Shown: positions 27,751 to 36,500 of the stretch, piece after piece | Layout of the letters: each line of letters starts with the position of its first letter | Numbering within the stretch: position 1 is the stretch's first letter | NCBI GenBank assembly: GCA_038319215.1 | Contig: JBBQCZ010000002.1 | Location: forward strand, 23,253-87,252 | Direction of reading: 5' to 3' | From: Bact-19 sp038319215 | Lineage (GTDB): Bacteria; Bacteroidota; Bacteroidia; Bacteroidales; ML635J-15 | DNA length: 64,000 bases | Made by a program: the position numbers and the translations under genes | Notes under the pieces: model-generated | The model's database searches: none | The model's input: the letters and a program-made list of their open reading frames with translations, nothing else | What the model was told of the DNA's origin: nothing

Positions 27751-28728
27751 ATGAGTTTTCAACCAAAAGATTCAGGTTCCGATAATAGGAGAAAAAGCTT
27801 CAAAAGAAGAGAGGTTCCACAAAAGATAACTAGCTTTGTCGTTAAGCAAGAATGTGAGTTGTTTGATTTTTTAATGGATGAATTTCCAAATAGAAGTCGA
27901 AATAAGATTAAATCGTGGATAAAGAATAAAAACATAGAAATTAATCGTAAAATTGAGACTACAGGAATGCGTAAGCTAAATGTAGGTGATAAAATTGATA
28001 TTTATTGGGGCCGAATATTTGAAGGTCGCGAGCTGAAAGGACTTACAATAGTTTGGGAAGATCAACATCTTATTGTTGTTTATAAACCAACCGGATTACT
28101 TTCTGTTGCAACCGATAAAGTGGGAGTAACGGCCTACAGTATTTTGAGCGATCATATAAAATCTCAGAATCGTGCAAATAGAATTTTTATTGTTCATCGT
28201 CTCGATAGGGAAACTTCGGGCTTGATGATGTTTGCCCGTAGCGAAGAAGTTCAACGAATACTGCAAGACAATTGGAAAGAAATGGTTTTTGAACGTAAAT
28301 ATATTGCTGTGACTTCTGGGATGATTACTAGAAAAGATGGCACTTTTACTTCGTATCTTGTTGAAAATAAGGCTCTTAAAGTTTATTCAACTCTGGAACA
28401 AGGAGCCGGACAAGTTGCAATAACTCATTTTAAAACTCTAAAACGTAAAAAACCTTATTCTTTAATGGAAATTGTTTTGGAAACTGGTCGTAAAAATCAG
28501 ATTCGCGTGCACATGAGCGATATGGGTCAACCTATAATCGGCGATAAAAAATATGGTTCTTCTGATAATCCTTTTAACCGAATTGGACTTCATGCTTGGA
28601 TTCTTGGGTTTACACATCCTATCACTGGAGAAAAAATGAGGTATGAATCTGATGTGCCACCAGAGTTTTTACGTCTTTTTGAAGAAAAGAAAACTTTAAC
28701 TGTAAAGAAAATGGATGATGAAAAGTAA
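27751..28728 (+). CDS. RluA-family rRNA/tRNA pseudouridine synthase
   Basis: 325 residues. An S4-type RNA-binding domain lies at about 35-85 ('LFDFLMDEFPNRSRNKIKSWIKNKNIEIN'), followed by the RluA catalytic core: 'VVYKPTGLLSV' (109-119), 'VHRLDRETSGLMMFAR' (148-163) with catalytic Asp152, and 'ETGRKNQIRVHMSDMGQPIIGDKKYG'. It converts specific uridines in rRNA or tRNA to pseudouridine in the cytosol. The S4 domain and length fit the RluC/RluD branch; the target base cannot be read from sequence. The N-terminus is basic. It converges with the amidohydrolase gene, with only 10 nt between stops. Confidence 0.93.
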   Translation: MSFQPKDSGSDNRRKSFKRREVPQKITSFVVKQECELFDFLMDEFPNRSRNKIKSWIKNKNIEINRKIETTGMRKLNVGDKIDIYWGRIFEGRELKGLTIVWEDQHLIVVYKPTGLLSVATDKVGVTAYSILSDHIKSQNRANRIFIVHRLDRETSGLMMFARSEEVQRILQDNWKEMVFERKYIAVTSGMITRKDGTFTSYLVENKALKVYSTLEQGAGQVAITHFKTLKRKKPYSLMEIVLETGRKNQIRVHMSDMGQPIIGDKKYGSSDNPFNRIGLHAWILGFTHPITGEKMRYESDVPPEFLRLFEEKKTLTVKKMDDEK

Positions 28729-28738
28729 ATGACAGATT

Positions 28739-29938
28739 TTATTTAGAAATTTCTACGTCTGTTATAACTTTCTTCTTTAATTGATCAATGTGTACATTTA
28801 TAAATCCTTTGTCAAAACTATCAGTGCAGTATGCTGCTACAAACTCATCTAAACTGATTTTTTGACCAGGAACAGGAGGGAAGAGGCTTTCTTGTAATGT
28901 TCCATCAATGCCTGTTGGCATTCCATCAGATCCAAATATTAAATCTATACCTGGTATAAATCCAGCTTTATCAATCAACATTCTAAATGGATTATTCGAT
29001 TCACAGTATTGTGTTGTAAGGCGATCAGAATAAATTACGGAATCCATGTTAAAATTTGGTTGCATACTTAGAACTAGCCCCAAATCTTTTGCTCTTTTAG
29101 CTTGTGTTTCATTAATAAATTGAACATGCTCAAGTCTTATTTCTTGTCCAACAATTTTGCTCTTATTCAAATCAATTGAATTTACAACTTGTTCAATTGC
29201 AATATCTCCAATACAGTGAATTGCAATATCTGTTTTGTATGGAAGAATTTTTTCGAGTTTTGCAATAAATTCAGCGTCTGTATAAGTAAGAAAACTATTC
29301 CCATTGGTTTTATACTCATGAAGTGCGGCAGTTGAAGCTCCGAGCGCTCCATCAGTAAATAACTTTACGCCTCGACAAACCTGCTTATGCTCGGTTGTTA
29401 AACGTGGAAATAATTCAGGATCTGTCCAAATCTCAGAATAATCGACATTTTTGTGAGTTGCAAGAAAGCTAAAAATCTTATCTGATGTAACAAACATGTC
29501 GGACGCAAAACAAACTCCTTTTTCTAGATTTTTTCTTAGTACCGATTTAAAAGATACTTCATCAAACTGAAAAAAACCTGAGATATATGATAGTATCTGC
29601 ATTATGTTTTTTTCTACCCAAAACTGATCATTATTATTTCTTACCCATTCTGGATAATCTTGATTAATAATATCTTGAGCATTTCTGTTTAATAAATATT
29701 TGTGCAATGAATTGTTGCAAATAATAAAAGGAGGAAGATTGTTTAGTTCTGAGCTCGTAAAATTGTAATACGTGTCGAACCAACCAATTGCGATATTGAT
29801 TTTGTTTTCAGGAAAACCACTAAGTAACTTGATTGCAGATGTTTTATCTTTTACATAAAACAAACTCTCAGCTTGAAACAAATTAGAGTATGTAAACAGA
29901 TGATTATGATTGTCTTTAAGAAGTGGAATTCTAATCAT
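28739..29938 (-). CDS. amidohydrolase family protein, YtcJ-like
   Basis: 399 residues with amidohydrolase landmarks: 'KDNHNHLF' (His11 and His13, the metal HxH), 'GVKLFTDGALGASTAAL', 'IAIHCIGDIAIEQVV', 'RLEHVQF' and 'LIFGSDGMPTG'. These match the YtcJ branch of cyclic amide and formamide hydrolases. YtcJ proteins are usually over 500 residues with a beta-sandwich ahead of the HxH; here the protein begins almost at the HxH, so that part is missing or reduced. The start overlaps the stop of the OmpA gene (TAATG on the minus strand), which implies translational coupling. The link between the two functions is not evident. Confidence 0.85.
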   Translation of the reverse strand: MIRIPLLKDNHNHLFTYSNLFQAESLFYVKDKTSAIKLLSGFPENKINIAIGWFDTYYNFTSSELNNLPPFIICNNSLHKYLLNRNAQDIINQDYPEWVRNNNDQFWVEKNIMQILSYISGFFQFDEVSFKSVLRKNLEKGVCFASDMFVTSDKIFSFLATHKNVDYSEIWTDPELFPRLTTEHKQVCRGVKLFTDGALGASTAALHEYKTNGNSFLTYTDAEFIAKLEKILPYKTDIAIHCIGDIAIEQVVNSIDLNKSKIVGQEIRLEHVQFINETQAKRAKDLGLVLSMQPNFNMDSVIYSDRLTTQYCESNNPFRMLIDKAGFIPGIDLIFGSDGMPTGIDGTLQESLFPPVPGQKISLDEFVAAYCTDSFDKGFINVHIDQLKKKVITDVEISK

Positions 29939-32067
29939 TATTCCTCCTCATAAATAATTTCCTCTTCATTATCAAGTTGACCAACTACCTTAAACTCTGT
30001 ACGTCTGTTTTTTTGACGACCATCAGGGTTGTCGCGTCCATCTGGAAAACTATTTGGTTCGATTGGAAAACCCTCACCATAGCCTTTTGCAATTAATCGC
30101 TCTGGGTTAATGCCTTTCATAATCAAATAATTAACAACCGACTGCGCTCTGTCTTGAGATAATTTCATGTTAAAGTCTTCAGTATCAACACTGTCTGTGT
30201 GCGAACTAATTTCAATAATAATCTCAGGATATGAAGTTAGAATCTTATATACGGTATTATCTAATGTTTTCGAAGCAATATCTGTAAGTTCAGATTTCGA
30301 AAATTCGTAATAAATATTTTGCACTACAAATGATTGAGCAGGGAAGGTATTAACAATAATAGCATCGAGTTCTAATGTGTCAGATCTTGTAATGTTTTTA
30401 GTTGTAAATGGCAAGCGTTTTTCCTTTTTATTAAAATCTCTTACAGTAACTACATAGTCATTTCCTTGTTCAAGATTGAAAAAATACTTTCCAGGGCCTG
30501 TAAAATCAGTTTTTACAAATAGTTCTTTCCCTGTATTTTTATCAATCATAAACAAATTAACAGGATAGTCATAAAGCAATTCAATTTCTTCGCTTTTATC
30601 AAGAATATTTAAACTTAGAGCCATTTCAGTTTTGTATTCATCCTCGATACTTTTAAAAAACAATGAATCGGTAATTCCAAAGATCTTTCCTGTAACAGCA
30701 ATATTTATATAATCTCTGTTAATGAATTCGTAAATGTCGTCGCAGCAGTTTTCGTGGCGTAAGGAGTATCCACCGTTACGATTTGATGTAAAAAAACCTC
30801 TCTGACGTGAGTCTTCAAGAATATAATAAAGATCGTCGAAACTTGAATTTATAGGATAGCCAACGTTTACTGGGCCATCGAAACTTTTAGCTTCTCCAAA
30901 TGTTTTGTAAATATCAAATCCACCCATACCCGGTTGGCCGTTAGTGCTAAAATAAAGCGTTTTAGTTTCGATATTGTAATACGGTGTAATTTCGTCAACA
31001 ATAGAATTAACTTTTTTACCACAATTTTTTGGCTCTTTCCATTCATTTTTCTTTTTATCGAAATAAGTGAACCATAAGTCCGATCCACCTTGACCTTCTG
31101 GTCTGTCTGATACAAAATATACAACGTCAGTATTTTGTCTTGAAACACCAATTGCAGGCATTGAGTTGCTTGTCATTATCGTATTTACTATTTCAGGAAG
31201 TTCTGTTGGTGTTTGCCATAAATTGTCAATCAATTCTGAAACAAATAATTTGCAAATTATCTTTTGCGAGAAATCTTCTCTTTCGCATCTAGAGAAGTAA
31301 AATCTTGTTTTATCGCCTGAAAATGCCCCGTTGCCAGTGTTTATATCTACACCATTAATAGCGGTGTCGAATTCACCAAGATTTTTCCATTTATCGCCAT
31401 TTCTTTGTGCTAAATAAAACTTTCGAACAGGTAATTTGTCTTCTTCAGGATTGTAGTATTTTATTTCTGTCTCGGGTAAAGAAGCAAAAATCAGTTTGTC
31501 TTTTTCATAAGGTATAGGAGAGAAATCAATATGAGGTTTATTTACAGCTGTATCAAGCAAAGTGATAATTACGTTAAGTGAGGAATCTTTCATTAGGTAT
31601 ATCGAGCTAATACCTTCTAAATGCGTTTTTGCGAGTTTTGAATAATCTTTAAGATCTTTATTTCCTTTTGTGTCACTAATAAAAAGGCTAAAATATTGTT
31701 TTGCATCGTCGTATTCTCCTAATATTTGTTGACAATCTGCATATTGAAATAAATCCAAAATATTTTTTTCAGGATCTAACTTGTATGAATTTAATAAATA
31801 CACTCTAGCTTCACGATAGTTTTTTTCGCGGAGGTAAAGATTTCCTAGAGCACTTTGAACTTTAGGTTTTCCAGGAATCATTTCATCATAAATCTTATAA
31901 TAATCTATTGCCGAAAAAACATCTCCCGACTTTGCAGCAATTTTTGCTTGCTTAAGTAACTGCATAGGTTTCATTGTTACTTTGTCGGAGTCATTATTGC
32001 TCTTTTGCCCAAAACTTAATCCGGCTAAAAGTAGTAATGTAGGTATAATCAGTAGTCTTTTCATCAT
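29938..32067 (-). CDS. OmpA-family protein with TPR and beta-propeller repeats, PorE-like
   Basis: 709 residues from ATG 32067 with a signal peptide ('MMKRLLIIPTLLLLAGLSFGQ'); a start at 32130 would put a charged leader ahead of it. Order of parts: TPR-like repeats (about 40-140), a PD40/WD40-like propeller with 'GNGAFSGDKTRFYFSRC', 'VYFVSDRPEGQGGSDLW' and 'TLYFSTNGQPGMGGFDIY', a carboxypeptidase-regulatory-like segment, and a C-terminal OmpA domain ('NIYYEFSKSELTDIA', 'SSHTDSVDTEDFNMKLSQDRAQSV') that binds peptidoglycan. This layout matches PorE (PG1058) of the type IX secretion apparatus. PorP/SprF is encoded just upstream on the same strand, 206 nt away. Confidence 0.85.
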   Translation of the reverse strand: MMKRLLIIPTLLLLAGLSFGQKSNNDSDKVTMKPMQLLKQAKIAAKSGDVFSAIDYYKIYDEMIPGKPKVQSALGNLYLREKNYREARVYLLNSYKLDPEKNILDLFQYADCQQILGEYDDAKQYFSLFISDTKGNKDLKDYSKLAKTHLEGISSIYLMKDSSLNVIITLLDTAVNKPHIDFSPIPYEKDKLIFASLPETEIKYYNPEEDKLPVRKFYLAQRNGDKWKNLGEFDTAINGVDINTGNGAFSGDKTRFYFSRCEREDFSQKIICKLFVSELIDNLWQTPTELPEIVNTIMTSNSMPAIGVSRQNTDVVYFVSDRPEGQGGSDLWFTYFDKKKNEWKEPKNCGKKVNSIVDEITPYYNIETKTLYFSTNGQPGMGGFDIYKTFGEAKSFDGPVNVGYPINSSFDDLYYILEDSRQRGFFTSNRNGGYSLRHENCCDDIYEFINRDYINIAVTGKIFGITDSLFFKSIEDEYKTEMALSLNILDKSEEIELLYDYPVNLFMIDKNTGKELFVKTDFTGPGKYFFNLEQGNDYVVTVRDFNKKEKRLPFTTKNITRSDTLELDAIIVNTFPAQSFVVQNIYYEFSKSELTDIASKTLDNTVYKILTSYPEIIIEISSHTDSVDTEDFNMKLSQDRAQSVVNYLIMKGINPERLIAKGYGEGFPIEPNSFPDGRDNPDGRQKNRRTEFKVVGQLDNEEEIIYEEE

Positions 32068-32186
32068 ATCGTTTATTTCGTTACCCGTTCTGTTTTGTTC
32101 CGCAAAAGCGAATTGTTTTTTGCCATTCAACGGCTTCTTCCGACAACCGGCAAATCAGCCTTTAAAGTCATGGCAATATTTATTGT

Positions 32187-32238
32187 TTTACCATTTACCA
32201 TTTACCTTCGTCCGCCTCCGCCGCGGCGGACGGAGGCG
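32187..32238. repeat. composite intergenic repeat B
   Basis: TTACCAT heptamers (nearly three copies, to about 32205) lead into a GC-rich palindrome with the exact core TCCGCCGCGGCGGA at 32217-32230, identical to the core at 2816-2829. It lies between the PorP/SprF and OmpA genes. Confidence 0.75.
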
Positions 32239-32273
32239 AAACCTCTTTCTTTCACCCAGGCGAATTTACACCA

Positions 32274-33296
32274 CTAATATCTATCGCACGGTAATGCTAC
32301 TCTTTTTAATGTTTTGCTTATATCTTTATAAATAATTGAAATTTCAAAAGCTCCTCTAGCATTTGTTGCAATTTGCAGTGCTGAAATATTTATATCATAA
32401 CTCAAACCTACATCAAAACCATACAAACCAACACCACCAGTAAAAATCAATGCATCAAAATTGTTAAATGAATACCTAGTATGAATACCGGCAAAAGCAT
32501 TGCTTATTAGACTTTGTTCTGGCATAATGTAGTATCCTAATGAGCCAATAATCCAATCTCCAGCACGTTTGTGGTACATTGCAAGAAGGTTTGGCTTTAA
32601 ATAAATATTATCTTTAATTGGCACATAAGCACCACCATTAAATACAATACGCATTGGTAATTTATTATCTGTTCTTAAAAAAGATTCTTTTGGAGTGGTT
32701 AAGTGAAATAGAGAAATTCCTCCATAAGGATTAAATTTTCCAATTTTACCGGAGTAATTTACACCTATATTTATATCAGCATAGTTAATGTTTTCATCCC
32801 AAGTATCGATATTGTTCGGTAAATTAGGATCGTACAAACCACTAATTAGGTTAAATTGACTTGGAACACTCAATCCATTTAAATTGAAATTTTTCACAAC
32901 ATAGCCAAGTTGAACACCAATGCCAATAGTGTGAATATCGTCAATTGTCATTATATAATTTCCCGACAAGAACATTTTATTCACAGTTAAATCACTAGCC
33001 CCAGAATTATCATTTACAAAAAATACTCCTAGCCCAAATTTAGTGTCTTTTTTTAACTTAAAAGGCTTGTCAAACCCTACCGAAATAGTTTTATACGGAA
33101 TTCCGATAGCCGACCATTGTGTTCTATAGTTATTTGTGAAACGCCAGTTGCCATCAAAAAAACCTGTTTCAGCTGGGTTTAAAGAGATGGGAGAGGCATA
33201 AAACTGACTAAAGTGAATGTCTTGCGCCACAACAGTTTTAAGGCTGCAAAAGCATATTGCAGCAATCAAAAATAAACTTAGATAAATGTTTTTCAA
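32274..33296 (-). CDS. PorP/SprF family type IX secretion membrane protein
   Basis: 340 residues with a signal peptide ('MKNIYLSLFLIAAICFCSLKTVVA|Q'). The mature start 'QDIHFSQFYASPISLNPAETGFFDGNWRFTNNYRTQW' is the hallmark of the PorP/SprF family, and the rest is rich in alternating beta strands, ending in outer-membrane-like segments ('FTGGVGLYGFDVGLSYDINIS'). These proteins sit in the outer membrane and work with the T9SS; SprF types are paired with type B cargo. Here the divergent neighbour is a giant protein with a type B C-terminus, which fits that pairing. It has its own promoter in the divergent region. Confidence 0.93.
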   Translation of the reverse strand: MKNIYLSLFLIAAICFCSLKTVVAQDIHFSQFYASPISLNPAETGFFDGNWRFTNNYRTQWSAIGIPYKTISVGFDKPFKLKKDTKFGLGVFFVNDNSGASDLTVNKMFLSGNYIMTIDDIHTIGIGVQLGYVVKNFNLNGLSVPSQFNLISGLYDPNLPNNIDTWDENINYADINIGVNYSGKIGKFNPYGGISLFHLTTPKESFLRTDNKLPMRIVFNGGAYVPIKDNIYLKPNLLAMYHKRAGDWIIGSLGYYIMPEQSLISNAFAGIHTRYSFNNFDALIFTGGVGLYGFDVGLSYDINISALQIATNARGAFEISIIYKDISKTLKRVALPCDRY

Positions 33297-33318
33297 TGCT
33301 CTGGTTTTTTAATTAGTT

Positions 33319-33351
33319 CAAATATAGTATAATTGTTTTAATTCAAACAAA
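33319..33351 (-). promoter_or_regulatory. Bacteroidota-type promoter for the PorP/SprF gene
   Basis: On the minus strand: -33 TTTG (33348-33351), 21-nt spacer, -7 TATATTTG (33319-33326), 23 nt before the start codon. Confidence 0.6.
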
Positions 33352-33427
33352 TTTTTCTAAAAAAATCTTAATCCTTCTATTGATTATTTTGTAAATAAAA
33401 AAATATGTACTGTTTTTTCCTATTTGT

Positions 33428-33458
33428 TTTGGTTATTCAAACAATTCTTGTATTTTTG
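33428..33458 (+). promoter_or_regulatory. Bacteroidota-type promoter for the PKD adhesin gene
   Basis: -33 TTTG (33428-33431), 19-nt spacer, -7 TATTTTTG (33451-33458), 43 nt before the start codon. Both boxes match the consensus exactly. Confidence 0.65.
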
Positions 33459-33501
33459 TTTGTGAAGTAGAGAGTTTTACTTTTTTTAAAAGCATTGAAG
33501 C

Positions 33502-36500
33502 ATGAAAAATTTCTTTAGACTAGTTTTCAGTATTTTCTTTATTTTCAGTAGTTTATTTGTTGTTTCGCAACCCGTTGTTAGCTTTACAGCATCCACAACA
33601 CAGGCTTGTGCTCCTGCAAATATTACATTTACAAATACTTCCACAGGGTGTAGTGGAGCTGCTTCATATTATTGGTTAGCAGGTACCGGTGATGCAGCAA
33701 TATTAGAAAATCCAGTATTTAACTATTCAACTGGAGGTCTTTATACTGTTTCTTTGAGAGTAAGCTGCGATGGATTTGACGTTGAGCAGACCATGCAAAT
33801 CACAATTTTTGATCCGCCTATTGCGTTGTTTAGTAGTGTTCCAATTACTGGCTGCGTGCCATACAATACTTCTTTTGCTGATTTGTCAACACTTGGCGAT
33901 GTTGCAATAAATGATTGGTTATGGTATTTTGGTGATGGAACTACTGGAACTGGAGCAACTCCAGGTCATACTTATAATTCTTTTGGCAGTTATAATGTAA
34001 GTCTTTTCGTTACAGATTTTAACAACTGTACTTCAAATGTTACGCATAATGGCTTAGTTTCGGTTGCAAATAATCCTGTTGTGAGCTTTACTGCCGATAA
34101 TACAAATAATTGTTTTGCTCCATTAACTGCGAACTTTACATCAAACATAACAACTTCGTTTGGATTAGCAGCCACTTACGAATGGAATTTTGGTGATGGC
34201 TCACCACTAAATACATCTCCAAACCCTACTCATATCTATAATTTGGCTGGATTATTTGATGTTAGTCTAACTGTGAGGGATGCTTATGGTTGTGAAACTA
34301 CTGTTTTTATGGACGAATATATTAGAATTACAGAACCAGAGGCTCTTTATTCTGTTACTGAAGGTGATGTAGTTTGTTTTGGTACACCTGCTCATTTTGT
34401 CAATCAAACAACATATAATTGTTCTTGGGATTTTGGTGATGGCTCTACTAGTACTCAGAATACTCCAACTCATATCTATTCTACAGAAGGTTTTGTGACA
34501 GTTACTTTTACTGTTGATCCAGGTGGGTCTTGTGAAGCATCAACAACATTTCAACTTGAAGTTGAAAGAGTAATTGCATCGTTTACTACTAGTCCGACTA
34601 ATTTGTTTTCTTGCACAACTCCTTTTGTCGTAAATTTTACTAATGCTTCATCTGCAAACGGAACAAGTTTCTTTTATAATTTTGGAGATAACTCACCACC
34701 AAATACATCTCCAAACCCTTCTCATACATACAATTCTTCAGGTTCAACATCGTTAACTGTTACAACTGCTAATCTATGTGCTCATACATTTATTGGTCCA
34801 AATGTAGTTATCAATACTCCATCTGCAAGTTTTATTAGCGATGAGATTGAAGGATGCGAGCCTTTAACTGTTGTTTTTACTTATAGTGGTTCTACTCCAA
34901 CTGCTAATTTAACTGGTTGGAATTGGAATTTTAATAATGGAGAACCAAATTCTACAAATCCTGTAACTTCTACTTCTGTTTTTAATTCAGGAGACTATAC
35001 CGTTAGTCTTACAGTGACAGACAATAATGGATGTACAAACTCTTCAACTCTTGAAATTAATGTTGGTGGTGAGTATGACCCAACTCTCACAGTAACTGAT
35101 GATGATGATGATCATACTGCTTTGCTCGGTCATGTGTTATGTGCACAGGATACCGTTTCACTATTTGTTTTACAATTTGACGATACTCTTGTTGATGATT
35201 TTACTTGGTGGATTGACTCTTCGAGTAACCAAGTTGCTTCAGATCAATACACAGATTATGCTTTCGACCAAGATACAGGCTGGACTTACTTACACATGAT
35301 TACACTTATTAATGGATGCCGTGATACAACATTTTGGGATAGCCTTTATATTAGTGGACCTATTATTAATGGAATCACTCCTCATAGCGAATGTAGTGCG
35401 CCTTTAGATTATGATTTTACTCTTAATCAAATCCTTGCTGATGAGTGGGATTGGGAAACATACTGGTGGAATGGGACTACTAAAGTTCCGGTTTGCTCAG
35501 AATTAGGTTCTGTTGTTGAATCTTTCTCGTGTACTTTTCCATCTTCTCCTACGAGTTTTTGGGTTAAAGTCACTGCACGATGCGATACAACTGTGTGTGA
35601 GTTTATAGACTCTGTTCAAATAACGATATCTGCACCAATTGCGATTTTTAGTATTCCTAATGATGAAGAGTGCGCCAATATCATGATTAATTTTGATGGC
35701 TCTGCCTCACTAAATGCAAGTGAATATTACTGGGATTACGGAGATGGCACAAACTCAGGTTGGGGAAGTAGTTCTGCAGGTTCGCATATTTATACTGAAG
35801 TAGGATATTTTACTGTTACTTTAACTGTTAGGGATGGAAATCTCTGCGAGAATTCTATTACGGATCAGATTCACATTTTAGGACCAGAATTATATATTTC
35901 AGCAGATGTTACGTATGGATGTAACAGTTTGACAGTTACATTCTCTGAAACACATGTTACAGATGATCCTCTAGGTTATATCTTGTGGGAATTTGGAGAT
36001 GGAACTTATGATTTTGCAACAGGTTCTATTGAGCACACTTACCTTACTCCAGGAGAATATTCCGTAACTGTAACAGCTCAGACCCTTAGACCATGTGAGA
36101 CTATAGTTGTTAAGACAAATTACATAATTGTTGATGAAGTGTCTTCACAATTTTCGGCTCAAGCAGTTGTAGGCTGTGCTGGTGACGAAATCTTTTTCGA
36201 TGCAGCCGAAACCGACCCATCTTTTACTTATACTTGGAATTTTGGTGAAGGCGTAGATCAAGTTGGAAATAACCCATCAGTTTCTCATATCTATAATTCA
36301 GGTGGAAGGTATGATGTTTATCTAGAGGTCGACAATGGATTAGGTTGTAGTGGCGAATTGCAATTGGATGAATATATAACAATTCAGCAAGTTTTTGCAG
36401 AGTTTGATGTTGTAAATCCTGCTTTGCCTTGTTATCCGGTGTCGCCAGATATTACACAGTTGTCGACTGTAGTTCCTGCTGGTACTACATTGTATTATCA

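Noticed and set aside
29938..32130. Start at 32130 for the OmpA-type protein
   Set aside because: It would place 21 charged residues ahead of a normal signal peptide that begins at ATG 32067.
32095..32335. Plus-strand frames over the repeat between the PorP/SprF and OmpA genes
   Set aside because: They are shadows of minus-strand genes and repeat B, with no signal or family likeness.
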